Assembly: GCF_014645235.1 (NCBI RefSeq)
Contig: NZ_BMLM01000002.1
Coordinates: 356,696 to 420,695, forward strand
Direction of reading: 5' to 3'
DNA: 64,000 nucleotides
Source: Agrococcus terreus
Lineage (GTDB): Bacteria > Actinomycetota > Actinomycetes > Actinomycetales > Microbacteriaceae
Shown: one piece after another, positions 9,676 through 19,683 of the stretch
Numbering within the stretch: the first letter of the stretch is position 1
Layout: each line of letters starts with the position of its first letter
Notes under the pieces: model-generated
Seen by the model: only the letters and a program-made list of their open reading frames with translations
What the model was told of the DNA's origin: nothing
Databases searched by the model: none
Made by a program: the position numbers and the translations under genes

Positions 9676-10923
9676 CTACCCCAGGGAGCGGGCGCGCCGC
9701 TTGTTGTAGACGTCGAACGCGACGGCCAGCAGCAGCACGAGGCCCTTGATGAACTGCTGGTAGTCGGTCGAGACGCCCATGAGCGACATGCCGTTGTTCA
9801 GGACGCCCATGATGAGGCCGCCGGTGATGGCGCCGATGACGGTGCCGATGCCGCCCTGCACCGCCGCGCCGCCGATGAACGCCGCCGCGATGGCGTCGAG
9901 CTCGAACAGGTTGCCGGCGCCGGGGCCCGCGGAGTTCAGGCGGCCGGCGAACACGATGCCGGCGAGCGCCGCGAGGATGCCCATGTTCACGAAGAGCATG
10001 AAGTCGATGCGCTTCGAGCGGATGCCCGAGAGGTCGGCCGCGTGGCGGTTGCCGCCGACCGCGTAGATGTGGCGGCCGAAGCGCGTGCGCGTCATCACCA
10101 CGGTGTACGCGACCACGAGCACGCCGAGCACCACGAGCACGATGGGCGTGCCGCGCGAGCCCTCGGCGAGGCCGAGCAGGTACGTGATGAGGACGATGAG
10201 CAGGATGCCGAAGCCCGTGCGGGTCCAGAACCACCAGGCCGGCTCGCCCTCGACGCCCAGCTTCGTGCGCTTCGCGCGACCGCGCAGCTGCGACGAGACG
10301 AACAGCACGAGCGTGAGCACGCCGAGTCCCACCGTGATCCACTCCGCCGGGCTCGTCGATGCCGGGAACAGCTGCGGGAACAGGTACCCGCCTCCGAGCT
10401 GCCGGTACTCGGTGGGGAACGGGGTGATCTGGGTGTTGCCGAGCGTGATCTGCGTGAGGCCGCGGAAGATCAGCATGCCCGCGAGCGTCACGATGAACGC
10501 CGGGATCCCGACCACCGCCACCCAGAAGCCCTGCCAGGCGCCGACGATGGCGCCGAGGAGGATGCCGACCAGGATGCCGGCCCACCACGGCCAGCCCCAC
10601 TGCACGATCATCACGCCGGTCGCGGCGCCCACGAAGGCGGCGACCGAGCCGACCGAGAGGTCGATGTGCCCGGCGATGATGATCATCACCATGCCGATCG
10701 CGAGGATCAGGATGTAGCTGTTCTGGACGATGATGTTCGCGACGTTGCCCGCCGTGAGCAGGCGTCCGCCGGTCAGGCCCTGGAACAGCAGGATGATCAC
10801 GACGAGCGCGATGAAGATGCCGATCTGCTGCACGCGCGAGAGCAGGAACGAGCCTGCCGTCCGCAGCTGCGACGGCGCGAGGTCCTTCGCGGCGTCGCGC
10901 TTCGTGTCACTGGGCGAGGACAT
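9676..10923 (-). CDS. mmsB: Monosaccharide ABC transporter permease (MmsB/GguB type)
   Basis: A 415-residue, roughly ten-helix permease of the carbohydrate-uptake-2 (ribose/xylose RbsC/XylH-like) family. The conserved EAA-like region reads [15 protein letters not shown], followed by [14 protein letters not shown], and a late helix has [16 protein letters not shown]. These are typical of sugar permeases that work with one fused double-domain ATPase. It is the last gene of the araB-araD-araA-chvE-mmsA-mmsB unit, and its start overlaps the mmsA coding region by 17 bp. With chvE and mmsA it should import L-arabinose, and perhaps galactose, glucose or xylose as known ChvE-type systems do. Location: cytoplasmic membrane. 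Confidence 0.92.
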   Translation of the reverse strand: MSSPSDTKRDAAKDLAPSQLRTAGSFLLSRVQQIGIFIALVVIILLFQGLTGGRLLTAGNVANIIVQNSYILILAIGMVMIIIAGHIDLSVGSVAAFVGAATGVMIVQWGWPWWAGILVGILLGAIVGAWQGFWVAVVGIPAFIVTLAGMLIFRGLTQITLGNTQITPFPTEYRQLGGGYLFPQLFPASTSPAEWITVGLGVLTLVLFVSSQLRGRAKRTKLGVEGEPAWWFWTRTGFGILLIVLITYLLGLAEGSRGTPIVLVVLGVLVVAYTVVMTRTRFGRHIYAVGGNRHAADLSGIRSKRIDFMLFVNMGILAALAGIVFAGRLNSAGPGAGNLFELDAIAAAFIGGAAVQGGIGTVIGAITGGLIMGVLNNGMSLMGVSTDYQQFIKGLVLLLAVAFDVYNKRRARSLG

Positions 10924-12457
10924 GGTCCGACTCCTTCTCCTGGGTCATGCGCTGCATGAGGGCCTCCGGGGTGGCCTCGGCGATCGGGAACTCGCCCGTG
11001 ATCCGGCCCTCCGAGAGCGTGTAGATGCGGTCGCAGATGCCGAGCAGCTCCGGCAGCTCCGACGAGATGACGACGACGGCCTTCCCGTCGGCGACGAGCT
11101 GGTTGATGATCGTGTAGATCTCGTACTTCGCGCCGACGTCGATGCCGCGGGTGGGCTCGTCGAGGATGAGCACCTCGGGGTCGGTGAAGAGCCACTTCGA
11201 GAGCACGACCTTCTGCTGGTTGCCGCCCGAGAGCTTGCCGACCACGGCGCCGACGTTCGGCGTCTTGATCCGCATGCTCTTCCGGTATCCCTCGGCGACG
11301 ATCGTCTCCTCGTCGCCATCGACGAGCCCGCCCTTGACGAGCTTGCGCAGCGCGGCGGCCGAGATGTTGCGCTTGATGTCCTCGATGAGGTTGAGGCCGT
11401 ACGCCTTGCGGTCCTCGGTCGCGTACGCGAGGCCCGCGGCGATCGCGGCGGGCACCGAGCGGAGGTCGGCCTCCTTGCCGTGGATGAACGCGCGGCCCGT
11501 GATGCGCGAGCCGTAGGAGCGGCCGAAGACGCTCATGGCGAGCTCGGTGCGGCCGGCGCCCATGAGGCCGGCGATGCCGACGACCTCGCCGGCGCGCACC
11601 GTGAGGTTCGCGTCGTGGATGATCACGCGGTCGGCCTCGGTGGGGTGGTGCACGCGCCAGTCCTCGATGCGCAGCACCTCGTCGCCGATGCTCGGGGTGC
11701 GCTCGGGGTAGCGCGACTCGAGGTCGCGGCCGACCATGCCCTTGATGATGCGGTCCTCGGAGACGTCGTCGTGGACGAGGTCGAGCGTCTCGATCGTGCG
11801 GCCGTCGCGGATGACCGTGACCTTGTCGGCGATCGCCTTGATCTCGTTGAGCTTGTGGCTGATGATGATCGACGTGATCCCCTGGCCCTTGAGGTGCCGG
11901 ATCAGGTCGAGCAGGTGGGCGGAGTCGTCGTCGTTGAGCGCCGCCGTCGGCTCGTCGAGGATGAGCAGCTTCACGTCCTTCGAGAGCGCCTTCGCGATCT
12001 CGACGAGCTGCTGCTTGCCGACGCCGACCTCGTTCGCCTTGACGGCCGGGTTGTCTCCGAGGCCCACGCGCGCGAGCAGCTTCTGCGCCTCGACGTTCGT
12101 CTCGTGCCAGTCGATGAGGCCGCCGCGGCCGACGCGCTCGTTGCCGAGGAAGATGTTCTCGGCGAGCGACAGGTGCGGGCTGAGCGCCAGCTCCTGGTGG
12201 ATGATCACGATGCCGCTGCGCTCGGAGTCGTTGATGGAGTGGAACGCGACGGGCTCGGCCTCGTACACGATCTCGCCCTCGTAGGTGCCGTGCGGGTACA
12301 CGCCCGAGAGCACCTTCATGAGGGTCGACTTGCCTGCGCCGTTCTCGCCGCAGATCGCGTGCACCTCGCCGCGCTCGACCGTGAGGTTCACGTCGGAGAG
12401 GGCCTTCACGCCCGGGAACTCCTTGGTGATGCCCCGCATCTCGAGGATCGCCGTCAT
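10907..12457 (-). CDS. mmsA: Monosaccharide ABC transporter ATPase, duplicated NBD (MmsA/GguA type)
   Basis: A 516-residue protein with two ABC domains in tandem, as in AraG/XylG/MglA. The first has Walker [10 protein letters not shown] (about 36-44) and [15 protein letters not shown]. The second has the degenerate Walker [10 protein letters not shown] normal for this family, then signature LSGGNQQK and Walker [15 protein letters not shown]. The gene lies between chvE and mmsB; a 93-bp spacer with two hairpins separates it from chvE, and it overlaps mmsB by 17 bp. It should energise uptake of the sugar bound by ChvE. Expression is expected to follow the arabinose regulator at 18042-19049. Confidence 0.95.
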   Translation of the reverse strand: MTAILEMRGITKEFPGVKALSDVNLTVERGEVHAICGENGAGKSTLMKVLSGVYPHGTYEGEIVYEAEPVAFHSINDSERSGIVIIHQELALSPHLSLAENIFLGNERVGRGGLIDWHETNVEAQKLLARVGLGDNPAVKANEVGVGKQQLVEIAKALSKDVKLLILDEPTAALNDDDSAHLLDLIRHLKGQGITSIIISHKLNEIKAIADKVTVIRDGRTIETLDLVHDDVSEDRIIKGMVGRDLESRYPERTPSIGDEVLRIEDWRVHHPTEADRVIIHDANLTVRAGEVVGIAGLMGAGRTELAMSVFGRSYGSRITGRAFIHGKEADLRSVPAAIAAGLAYATEDRKAYGLNLIEDIKRNISAAALRKLVKGGLVDGDEETIVAEGYRKSMRIKTPNVGAVVGKLSGGNQQKVVLSKWLFTDPEVLILDEPTRGIDVGAKYEIYTIINQLVADGKAVVVISSELPELLGICDRIYTLSEGRITGEFPIAEATPEALMQRMTQEKESDHVLAQ

Positions 12458-12481
12458 GGCGCCCTCCCTTCCCTGCGTCGT

Positions 12482-12538
12482 GCCGGCTCGCGCCGGCGGT
12501 GGGTGGCGGAGGGGGCGGGACCCAGCGGGCCCCGCCCC
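12482..12538 (-). promoter_or_regulatory. Tandem hairpins between chvE and mmsA
   Basis: Two stems lie between the binding-protein gene and its ATPase: GCCGGC-TCGC-GCCGGC (12482-12497) and GGGGCGGG (12512-12519) with CCCGCCCC (12531-12538). Such stems after a binding-protein gene commonly stabilise its mRNA or partly terminate transcription, giving more binding protein than membrane components. That role is inferred here. Confidence 0.55.
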
Positions 12539-12550
12539 GACCGGTGCTGG

Positions 12551-13675
12551 TTAGAGCTCGTCCTCGGTGTAGTACCCGGACTCGACGAGCACCTCCTCGT
12601 AGTTGTCGATCGTGACGATCGTCGACTCGAGCAGGTAGGAGGGCACGATCTTGTTGCCGTTGTCGTACGACTCGGTGTCGTTGACCTCGGGCTCCTCGCC
12701 GTGCATGAGCGCGTCGACCATGGCCACGGCCTGCTCGGCGAGCAGTCGCGTGTCCTTGAAGATCGTCGAGTACTGCTCGCCCGCGATGATCGACTGCACC
12801 GAGCCGACCTCGGCGTCCTGACCCGTGATGACGGGCAGGGCGTCGGTCGCGTAGCCGCCCGAGGTCAGCGCCGAGATGATGCCGATCGAGAGGCCGTCGT
12901 AGGGCGAGAGCACGCCGTCGAGCTGCGTGTCGCCGATGACGGTGAGCAGGTTCTCCATGCGGGCCTGCGCCGTCGCGGGCAGCCAGCGGAGGATCGCCGC
13001 CTGCTCGAACTCGGTCTGGCCGCTGGGCACCTCGAGCACGCCCTCGTCCATGTAGGGCTGGAGCGTGTCCATCGCGCCGTTCCAGAAGAACGTCGCGTTG
13101 TTGTCGTCGGGGCTGCCCGCGAAGAGCTCGACGTTGAAGGGGCCGGTCTCGCCGGTCTCCTCGCCGTTCTCGTCGAGCACGCCCAGGCCCGTCAGCAGGC
13201 TCGTCGCCTGCTGCACGCCCACCTGGTAGTTGTCGAACGTCGTGTAGTAGTCGACGTTCTCCGTGCCGTTGATGAGGCGGTCGTAGGCGATGACGGGGAT
13301 GTCGGCGTCGCCGGCCTGCTGCAGGACGTCGGTGAGCGTCGTGCCGTCGATCGAGGCGATGATCAGGGCCTCGGCGCCCGAGGAGATCATGTTCTCGATC
13401 TGCGAGACCTGGGTGGGGATGTCGTCGTTCGCGTACTGCAGGTCGACGGTGTAGCCCATGTCCTCGAGCTGCTGCTTGACGTTGTCGCCGTCGGCGATCC
13501 AGCGCTCCGACTGCTGCGTCGGCATCGCCACGCCCACGATCTGGCCCTGGCCGCCCGGCTCTGCAGCGCCGTCGCTGCCGGCCGGCTCTGCGGTGCCGCC
13601 GCGACCGCAGCCGGTCGCGACGAGCGCGATCACGCCTGCGGCGGCGACAGCGCCGAGGATGCGGTGCTTCTTCAC
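12551..13675 (-). CDS. chvE: Monosaccharide-binding lipoprotein (ChvE-like)
   Basis: A 374-residue periplasmic-binding-protein type 1 lipoprotein. The GTG start at 13675 is preceded by a strong AAGGAGAGG site. The signal peptide ends in the lipobox LVATGC with the lipidated cysteine at about residue 23, followed by a Gly/Ala/Glu-rich linker. The fold markers are [34 protein letters not shown] and [13 protein letters not shown], matching the ChvE/multiple-monosaccharide group, which binds arabinose, galactose, glucose or xylose. Its place directly after araA in the same operon argues for L-arabinose as a main ligand. A 71-bp spacer with a short hairpin (13717-13732) separates it from araA. Confidence 0.92.
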   Translation of the reverse strand: MKKHRILGAVAAAGVIALVATGCGRGGTAEPAGSDGAAEPGGQGQIVGVAMPTQQSERWIADGDNVKQQLEDMGYTVDLQYANDDIPTQVSQIENMISSGAEALIIASIDGTTLTDVLQQAGDADIPVIAYDRLINGTENVDYYTTFDNYQVGVQQATSLLTGLGVLDENGEETGETGPFNVELFAGSPDDNNATFFWNGAMDTLQPYMDEGVLEVPSGQTEFEQAAILRWLPATAQARMENLLTVIGDTQLDGVLSPYDGLSIGIISALTSGGYATDALPVITGQDAEVGSVQSIIAGEQYSTIFKDTRLLAEQAVAMVDALMHGEEPEVNDTESYDNGNKIVPSYLLESTIVTIDNYEEVLVESGYYTEDEL

Positions 13676-13716
13676 TGTGGTTCCTCTCCTTGGTGCCGCG
13701 GAGCGGCTGGGGTGGT

Positions 13717-13732
13717 GCGACCGGGAGGTCGC
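13717..13732 (-). other. Short tetraloop hairpin between araA and chvE
   Basis: GCGACC (13717-13722), loop GGGA, GGTCGC (13727-13732): a perfect 6-bp stem in the 71-bp spacer downstream of araA and upstream of the strong chvE ribosome site. It may be a processing or attenuation site; it is too short to be a confident terminator. Confidence 0.4.
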
Positions 13733-13746
13733 CGCACGGGCTCGGC

Positions 13747-15267
13747 TCAGCCGAGGCCCTGTGCGAGTCGGTGGTAGGCGGCGTTCCAGCGCACCTCGCG
13801 CTCGAAGCCCTGGACGGTGGTGCCCTCGTGGATCTCGAGGAGCTCGATGCCGGACTGGCGGGCGAGCTCGCGGAAGGCGTCGATGCCGACCTGGGTCGAC
13901 ATGACGGTGTGGTGCGCGGCCCCCGCGGTGAGCCACGCGGCCGCGGAGGTCGCGAGGTCGGGGGCCGGGCGCCAGACGGCGTGCCCGACGGGCAGCTTGG
14001 GCATCGGCTCGGGGAGCGCGACGTTCTCGACGACGTTCGCGACCATCCGGAACCGCTCGCGCATGTCGCTGAGCGCGACGACGACGGCGGGGCCGGGGTC
14101 GGCCGTGAACACGAGCCGCACGGGGTCGTCCTTGCCGCCGATGCCGAGCGGGTGCACCTCGAGGCGGGGCCGATCGGTCGTGAGGCTCGGGCTGACCTCG
14201 AGCATGTGGGCGCCGAGGATGAGCTCCTCGCCGTCGACGAGGTGGTACGTGTAGTCCTCCATGAGGCTCGCGCCGCCCGGGAGGCCCGCGCCCATGTGCG
14301 CGGCGGCGTGCACCAGGATCGCGGTCTTCCAGTCGCCCTCTGCGCCGAAGCCGTAGCCGTCCGCCATCAGGCGCTGCACGGCGAGGCCGGGCAGCTGGCG
14401 GAGGCCGCCGAGGTCCTCGAAGCTCGTCGTGAAGGCGCCGAAGCCGCCCGCCTCGAGGAAGCCGCGCAGGCCCGCCTCGATGCGCGCGCCGTCGCGGAGC
14501 GAGCGGTGCCGCTCGCCGCCGGGGCGCAGCTCCTCGGCCACGTCGTAGGCGTCGAGGTACTCGGCGACGAGCGCGTCGACCGCGGCCTCGCCGACGGCGT
14601 CGACCGCCTCGGCGAGCTCGGTGACGCCCCACGTGTTGATCTGCGCACCGAGCTTGATCTCGGCCTCCGTCTTGTCGCCCTCCGTGACCGCGACGAAGCG
14701 CATGTTGTCGCCGAAGCGGGCGACCTTGAGGCCGCGCAGCGCCGCGGTGCCGAGCGCGGCGCGCGACCAGGTGCCGACCTCGGCGCGCACGCGCGGGCTC
14801 GCGGCGTGGCCCACGACGATCGTGCGGGGCGTGCCAAGGCGCGCGGCGATGTAGCCGAACTCCCGATCGCCGTGCGCGGCCTGGTTGAGGTTCATGAAGT
14901 CGAAGTCGATCTCGCCCCACGGCAGCTCGCGGTTGTGCTGCGTGTGGAGGTGGAGGAGCGGCTTCTGGAGCGCCTCGAGGCCCGAGATCCACATCTTCGC
15001 GGGGCTGAACGTGTGCATCCAGGCGACGACGCCCACCACGCGGTCGTCGGCGTTCGCCTCGAGCGCGGCTCGGCGGATCGCGTCGGGCGAGGTGAGTACG
15101 GGGCGGTGCTCGACGGTGACGGGGATCTCCTCGGCGTCCGCGAGCAGGCCGGCCACCTCGCGCGACTGCGCGGCCACCTGCGCGAGCGTCTCCTCGCCGT
15201 AGAGGCCCTGGCTGCCCGTGAGGAACCAGACGACCTTCGTGGCGGGGTCGGGGATGATGCTCGTCAC
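13747..15267 (-). CDS. araA: L-arabinose isomerase
   Basis: A 506-residue protein of the usual AraA length. It opens with [21 protein letters not shown], the standard N-terminus of bacterial AraA, and continues with [35 protein letters not shown] and [19 protein letters not shown]. Catalytic glutamates and metal histidines occur in the expected contexts ([30 protein letters not shown]). It converts L-arabinose to L-ribulose in the cytosol. The GTG start overlaps the araD stop (GTGA at 15267-15264). Its product feeds AraB and AraD encoded just upstream. Confidence 0.98.
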   Translation of the reverse strand: MTSIIPDPATKVVWFLTGSQGLYGEETLAQVAAQSREVAGLLADAEEIPVTVEHRPVLTSPDAIRRAALEANADDRVVGVVAWMHTFSPAKMWISGLEALQKPLLHLHTQHNRELPWGEIDFDFMNLNQAAHGDREFGYIAARLGTPRTIVVGHAASPRVRAEVGTWSRAALGTAALRGLKVARFGDNMRFVAVTEGDKTEAEIKLGAQINTWGVTELAEAVDAVGEAAVDALVAEYLDAYDVAEELRPGGERHRSLRDGARIEAGLRGFLEAGGFGAFTTSFEDLGGLRQLPGLAVQRLMADGYGFGAEGDWKTAILVHAAAHMGAGLPGGASLMEDYTYHLVDGEELILGAHMLEVSPSLTTDRPRLEVHPLGIGGKDDPVRLVFTADPGPAVVVALSDMRERFRMVANVVENVALPEPMPKLPVGHAVWRPAPDLATSAAAWLTAGAAHHTVMSTQVGIDAFRELARQSGIELLEIHEGTTVQGFEREVRWNAAYHRLAQGLG

Positions 15268-15974
15268 TGCTGGGCCTCCTGGGCGGGGGTCTCGGCGGCC
15301 GGCTGGCCGTACACGTTCTGGTAGCGGTCGAAGAGGCTGTCGAGGTGCGCCTGCTCGATGGGGATGGTCGCGCCGCCCTGGCGGGCGAGGTGCATCGTGC
15401 GGGCGACGTCCTCGCACATGACGGCGGCCTTCACGGCGTCGCGCGCATCGCGGCCGATGGTGAAGGGGCCGTGGTTCTGCATGAGCACGGCGCGCGAGCG
15501 GTGGCCGGAGAGCGTGTCGACGATGCCGCGGCCGATCGAGTCGTCGCCGATGATCGCGAACGGGCCGACCGGGATCTCGCCGCCGAACTCGTCGGCCATG
15601 GCGGTGATGTGGCACGGGATCGCCTCGCCGCGCGCCGCCCAGGCGGTCGCGTACGTCGAGTGGGTGTGCACGACGCCGCCGACCTCGGGCATGTGGCGGT
15701 ACACGTAGGCGTGCGCGGCGGTGTCGCTCGAGGGCGAGCGCTCCGAGCCCTCGGAGCCGGGCACGACGGCGCCGTCGAGGTCGCAGAGGATCATCGACTC
15801 CGGCGTCAGCTCGTCGTACGAGACGCCCGAGGGCTTGATGACGAAGAGGTCCTCGCCGGGCACGCGGCCCGACACGTTGCCGCCGGTCCACACGACGAGG
15901 CCGTAGCGGATGAGCTCGCCGTGCAGCGACGCGACCTCCTCGCGGACCCGGCGGATCGCATCCTCGCGGCTCAT
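15264..15974 (-). CDS. araD: L-ribulose-5-phosphate 4-epimerase
   Basis: A 236-residue class II aldolase/AraD family enzyme. Key motifs are [22 protein letters not shown] near the N-terminus, DLDGAVV, the zinc ligands in [13 protein letters not shown], and QNHGPFTIG. It converts L-ribulose 5-phosphate to D-xylulose 5-phosphate for the pentose phosphate pathway. ATGA overlap with the araB stop (15974-15971) and GTGA overlap with araA show tight translational coupling of the three catabolic genes. Length and motifs are as expected and nothing looks broken. Confidence 0.97.
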   Translation of the reverse strand: MSREDAIRRVREEVASLHGELIRYGLVVWTGGNVSGRVPGEDLFVIKPSGVSYDELTPESMILCDLDGAVVPGSEGSERSPSSDTAAHAYVYRHMPEVGGVVHTHSTYATAWAARGEAIPCHITAMADEFGGEIPVGPFAIIGDDSIGRGIVDTLSGHRSRAVLMQNHGPFTIGRDARDAVKAAVMCEDVARTMHLARQGGATIPIEQAHLDSLFDRYQNVYGQPAAETPAQEAQQ

Positions 15975-17701
15975 GCCGTGGCCTCCTGCGGCTGCGGCGC
16001 GGCGGCCGGCGCGGCCGCGCGGGCCTCGCGGCGGATGGCCTTGAGGCGCCGCATGACGTCGCTGCCGCCGCGGCCGAACAGGTCATGCAGCTCGCGGTAC
16101 TCGCGGTAGAGCGCGTCGTACGGGGCGGCATCCGGGCCCGGCACGTACGCCTCGTGGACCACGTTGCCCATCGCGTCGCCCGCGACGACCGCATCCGGGT
16201 ACGCGCCCGCGGCGACGGCCGCGTGGATCGCCGAGCCGAGCGCGGGGCCCTGCTCGCTGCCGATGACCGAGATGGGCATGCCGAGCACGTCGGCGTACGT
16301 CTGCATGAGGCGGCGGTTCTTGAGCAGGCCGCCGGCGGCGAAGAAGCGCTCGACCGGCACGCCGGAGGCGCCGAAGGCCTCGACGATGACGCGGGTGCCG
16401 AAGGCCGTGGCCTCGACGAGCGCGCGGTAGACCTCCTCGGGCCGGGTGGCGATCGTCGTGCCGACGAGCAGGCCCGAGAGGCTCGCGTCGACGAGCACCG
16501 AGCGGTTGCCGTTGTGCCAGTCGAGGGCGACGAGGCCGTGCGCGCCGACCGGCTCGGCCCACGCGAGCTCGGTGAGGTGCTCGTGCACGCTGCGGCCCGC
16601 CGCGCGCGCCTCCTCGTGGATCGCCGGCGGCACCTGGTTGGCGACGTACCAGGCGAGGATGTCGCCGACGCCCGACTGGCCGGCCTCGTAGCCCCAGAGC
16701 CCTGCGACGATGCCGCCGTCGACGACGCCGCACATGCCGGGCACCTCGGTGAGCGTCTCGCTCGACATGACGTGGCACGTGCTCGTGCCCATGATCGCGA
16801 GCATGTCGCCCGGCGCGGTCGCCTTCGCGGCCGGCGCCGTCACGTGCGCGTCGACGTTGCCGACGGCGACGGCGATGCCGGCGGGGAGGCCCATGAGGGC
16901 GGCGGCCGCGTCGCTGAGCGTGCCGGCGCTGTCGCCGAGCTGGCCGATGGTGGCGTCGAGCTTGCGCTCGAAGTCGGCGAAGCCGGGGTTGAGCGCGGCG
17001 AGGTACTCGCGGCTCGGGTAGGCGCCGTCCTGCAGGATGCCCTTGTAGCCGGCGGTGCAGGCGTTGCGCACGTAGGTGCCGGTGAGCTGCCAGACGATCC
17101 AGTCGGCCGCCTCGACCCACTTGTCGATCCGGGCGTAGACCTCCGGGTCCTCCTCGAGGATCTGCAGGGCCTTCGCGAACTCCCACTCGCTCGAGATGGC
17201 GCCGCCGTAGCGCGCGAGCCACGGCTCGCCGCGCTCGGCCGCGAGGGCGTTGATGCGGTCGGCCTGCGCCTGGGCGGCGTGGTGCTTCCAGAGCTTCGGG
17301 TAGGCGTGGGGGCGGCCGCCGAGGCCGTCGACGCGGCAGAGCGGCGTGCCGTCGTCGGTGACGGGCATCGGCGTGGAGGCCGTGAAGTCGGTGCCGACGC
17401 CGATGACGGTCGCCGGGTCGATGCCGGAGTCGCGCACGGCGGCCGGGACGGCGCGGCGCAGGACCTCGAGCCAGTCGTTCGGCTCCTGCAGCGCCCACTC
17501 GGGCGCGAGGCGCTCGCCGGTGGCGGGGAGGCGGTCGTCGATGACGGCGTTGGCGTACTCGTGGACGGCGGTGCCGAGCTCGGCGCCGTCGGCGACCCGG
17601 ACCACGATCGCGCGGCCGGAGAGCGTGCCGAAGTCGATGCCGATCACGTGCTGGTCGCCGGGGGCGGCCCCCTGCGCGCTCGGTGCGGCGCTCTCTCGCA
17701 T
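15971..17701 (-). CDS. araB: Ribulokinase
   Basis: A 576-residue FGGY-family sugar kinase. The phosphate-binding entry [14 protein letters not shown] lies at about 22-35, followed by [14 protein letters not shown], the SEWEFAK segment and the C-terminal ATPase motif [21 protein letters not shown]. It phosphorylates L-ribulose to L-ribulose 5-phosphate. It is the first gene of the arabinose operon. The ATG is preceded by a 114-bp promoter region with the 15-bp candidate operator at 17754-17768 and then the repeat array at 17815. The first roughly 18 residues (Ser/Ala/Gly-rich) lie outside the conserved domain; a later start is possible. Confidence 0.97.
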   Translation of the reverse strand: MRESAAPSAQGAAPGDQHVIGIDFGTLSGRAIVVRVADGAELGTAVHEYANAVIDDRLPATGERLAPEWALQEPNDWLEVLRRAVPAAVRDSGIDPATVIGVGTDFTASTPMPVTDDGTPLCRVDGLGGRPHAYPKLWKHHAAQAQADRINALAAERGEPWLARYGGAISSEWEFAKALQILEEDPEVYARIDKWVEAADWIVWQLTGTYVRNACTAGYKGILQDGAYPSREYLAALNPGFADFERKLDATIGQLGDSAGTLSDAAAALMGLPAGIAVAVGNVDAHVTAPAAKATAPGDMLAIMGTSTCHVMSSETLTEVPGMCGVVDGGIVAGLWGYEAGQSGVGDILAWYVANQVPPAIHEEARAAGRSVHEHLTELAWAEPVGAHGLVALDWHNGNRSVLVDASLSGLLVGTTIATRPEEVYRALVEATAFGTRVIVEAFGASGVPVERFFAAGGLLKNRRLMQTYADVLGMPISVIGSEQGPALGSAIHAAVAAGAYPDAVVAGDAMGNVVHEAYVPGPDAAPYDALYREYRELHDLFGRGGSDVMRRLKAIRREARAAAPAAAPQPQEATA

Positions 17702-17753
17702 GCTGACTCCGTCGTCTCGTGCGGCTGCTGCCGCGGTGCAGTGCGGCCACTGT

Positions 17754-17768
17754 ATGCGAAACGGTCAC
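17754..17768. promoter_or_regulatory. Candidate LacI-family operator upstream of araB
   Basis: ATGCGAAACGGTCAC lies 53 bp upstream of the araB start. Its exact reverse complement occurs at 19110-19124, upstream of the LacI-family gene. The site is an imperfect dyad TGnGA-N5-TCnCA (17755-17769). Sharing between the two promoters is direct sequence observation; binding by the regulator is inference. Confidence 0.75.
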
Positions 17769-17814
17769 AACTTCGCCACTCCGTGATCGATTCGTGATGT
17801 CTGACCGGCTCCTG

Positions 17815-18037
17815 TCGCTGGTCGAGGAGCGCGCGGCGCAGCCGCACGCGCCTCGAGACCACCCCGCTTCGCTGGTCGAGGAGCGCGCGGCGCAGCCGCA
17901 CGCGTCTCGAGACCACCCCGCTTCGCTGGTCGAGGAGCGCGCGGCGCAGCCGCTCGCGCCTCGAGACCACCGCCGCGACTCGCTGGGTGGTCTCGAGACG
18001 GCGGCGCCCTGCGGGCGCGGCCTCCTCGACCAGCGAG
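17815..18037. repeat. 54-bp tandem repeat array ending in an inverted copy
   Basis: The 340 bp between araB and the LacI gene (17702-18041) hold the araB promoter plus this array. Three units begin TCGCTGGTCGAGGAGC at 17815, 17869 and 17923, an exact 54-bp period, each ending in CTCGAGACCAC. An inverted unit follows (about 17983-18037): GGTCTCGAGACG ... CTCCTCGACCAGCGA. Unit interiors differ by single bases. The same termini recur at 21048-21386. It may act as the LacI-gene terminator and as a repeated extragenic palindrome. Confidence 0.9.
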
Positions 18038-18041
18038 GGGA

Positions 18042-19049
18042 CTAGCGGACGCGCGCCGTCGAGCCGCGCTCGACGAGCGTCGGCGGGATGCGCAGGTGCA
18101 CGAGCCCGGCGCGGCCCGCGAGGTCGTCGAGCAGCACGCGCATCGCGGCGGCGCCGACCTCCTCGAACTCCTGCCGGATCGTCGTGAGCGCCGTCGGGTA
18201 GTGAGGCGCCTCGGGCACGTCGTCGAAGCCGACGACCGAGCGGTCCTCCGGCACGCGGAGCCCCGCGTCCCGGCACGCGTGCAGCAGTCCGAGCGCCATC
18301 TGGTCGTTGCCGACGGCGATGCCCGTCGCGTCGAGCGCGAGCACGTCCGGCCCGCGCTCGTAGCCGGAGCGCGGCGTCCAGTCGCCCTCGACGGTGCCGA
18401 CGAGCTCGAGCCCGAGCTCGGCCGCGCGCTCCTCGACGCCGCGGGCGCGGGCGCTCGCGTCGATCGAGCCGCGCGGGCCGCGCAGCTGCGCGATGCGCCG
18501 GTGGCCGAGCGCCGCGAGGTGGTCGACGGCCATCCGCGCGCCGAGCCGCTGGTCGATGGCGACGCTGTGCCCGAACGCGAGGCCGGTCGGCTCGAGCGTG
18601 ACGTACGGGACCTCGACGCGCAGCTGCCCGAGCGCCTCGAGCACCGCCGTCTCGGCGACGCTCACGACGAGGGCGTCGACGTTCGTCTCGCGGAGGAACG
18701 TGAGGCCCGCGGCGAGGTCCTCGACGCTGCCGGAGGCCGCGTTGGTCAGCGCGATCCGGTAGCCGGCGTCGCGCGCGGCCGTCTCGATCGCGATCTGCTG
18801 GGTCTGCGGGCCGTAGTCGGTCGTCGGCAGCGTGAGCAGCCCGATGGTCTGCGAGCGCTGCCGCACGAGCGCGCGGGCCGCGGCGTTCGGGCGGTACCCG
18901 AGCTCGACGATCGCCGCCTCGACCTTCGCGAGCGTCGCGGCCTTCACGTTCGGGTGCCGGTTCAGGGCGCGCGAGACGGTCTGGTAGCTCACGCCGGCGC
19001 GCGCCGCGACGTCGCGGATGTTGGGCCGCCGCTCCCGCTCGCTCGCCAT
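18042..19049 (-). CDS. LacI-family transcriptional regulator (probable arabinose regulator)
   Basis: A 335-residue LacI/GalR regulator. The helix-turn-helix and hinge are NIRDVAARAGVSYQTVSRAL, near residue 10, followed by the AARALVRQRSQTIGLL entry to the sugar-binding domain. That domain carries VVSVAETAVLEAL, AVGNDQMALGLLHA and VVGFDDVPEA. I chose the ATG at 19049, with GGGAGG 4 nt upstream; an in-frame ATG at 19088 also has GGGAGG and would add 13 residues. The gene lies upstream of araB on the same strand, and both promoters share the operator motif. It should therefore repress the ara/mms operon and itself, with an arabinose-pathway sugar as effector (inferred). Confidence 0.92.
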   Translation of the reverse strand: MASERERRPNIRDVAARAGVSYQTVSRALNRHPNVKAATLAKVEAAIVELGYRPNAAARALVRQRSQTIGLLTLPTTDYGPQTQQIAIETAARDAGYRIALTNAASGSVEDLAAGLTFLRETNVDALVVSVAETAVLEALGQLRVEVPYVTLEPTGLAFGHSVAIDQRLGARMAVDHLAALGHRRIAQLRGPRGSIDASARARGVEERAAELGLELVGTVEGDWTPRSGYERGPDVLALDATGIAVGNDQMALGLLHACRDAGLRVPEDRSVVGFDDVPEAPHYPTALTTIRQEFEEVGAAAMRVLLDDLAGRAGLVHLRIPPTLVERGSTARVR

Positions 19050-19109
19050 CGTGCCTCCCGGTGCGCGCATCTCGCGCCCTGACAGCATCCCACCTCCCGG
19101 TCACGGATG

Positions 19110-19124
19110 GTGACCGTTTCGCAT
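19110..19124. promoter_or_regulatory. Second copy of the candidate arabinose operator
   Basis: GTGACCGTTTCGCAT is the exact reverse complement of 17754-17768 and lies 22 or 61 bp upstream of the LacI gene, depending on the start used. It would allow autoregulation. The only other 15-bp match I noticed is the araB copy. Confidence 0.75.
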
Positions 19125-19140
19125 GAGCGTGCCGCGGGCG

Positions 19141-19581
19141 TCACCAGCCGTCGGCGAGCTCCTCGAGGCGCGTGAGCGAGTCCTGCCAGCCGTCGCGGAT
19201 GTCGTCGACCTCGTCGAGCGGCGCCGACTGCTCGACGCGCACGAGCGTGCCGCCGTCGCGCTCCGAGAGCCGCACCTCGACGAGCTGCTCGGCCCGCGCG
19301 CCCTCCGCGGCCATCCAGTCCCACGAGAACACCAGCCGCCGGCCCTCCTCGACCGCGACGTAGCGGCCCTGCACGCCGACGCCGCCGGAGGCGGTGCGGA
19401 AGCGGTACCAGCCGCCGACCCGCGCATCCGCCTCGTACCGCGCGTCGTCGAACATCGGCCACCACCAGCGCTCGAGGCCCGCCGGTGTCGTCCACAGCTC
19501 CCACACCTCGTCGACCGGGGCGTCCACCCACGCGTCGACGACCGCGCGCTCCTCGCCGTCGGCCCCGCTCCAGTCGCTCAT
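19141..19581 (-). CDS. SRPBCC/AHSA1-domain protein
   Basis: A 146-residue AHSA1-type START-fold protein. It shows the expected landmarks: VVDAWVDAPVDEVWELWTTP, the tryptophan cluster LERWWWPMF, DARVGGWYRF, LVFSWDWMAAEG and the terminal helix IRDGWQDSLTRLEEL. It is clearly related to the protein at 9094-9570, sharing the WWW and DARVGG(A/W)YRF blocks, so the two are probably paralogues. It lies just upstream of the LacI gene on the same strand with a 52-92 bp gap, so read-through into the regulator is possible. The ligand and role are unknown. Confidence 0.85.
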   Translation of the reverse strand: MSDWSGADGEERAVVDAWVDAPVDEVWELWTTPAGLERWWWPMFDDARYEADARVGGWYRFRTASGGVGVQGRYVAVEEGRRLVFSWDWMAAEGARAEQLVEVRLSERDGGTLVRVEQSAPLDEVDDIRDGWQDSLTRLEELADGW

Positions 19582-19683
19582 CCCGCCACCGTATCCGCCC
19601 GTCGCATCCCGACGCCGCGCGGCCCCGCACTATCGTGGCCGAGAGGGCGCACGGTCCCGCGCCCCGCCACGAGAGGCCACAGC

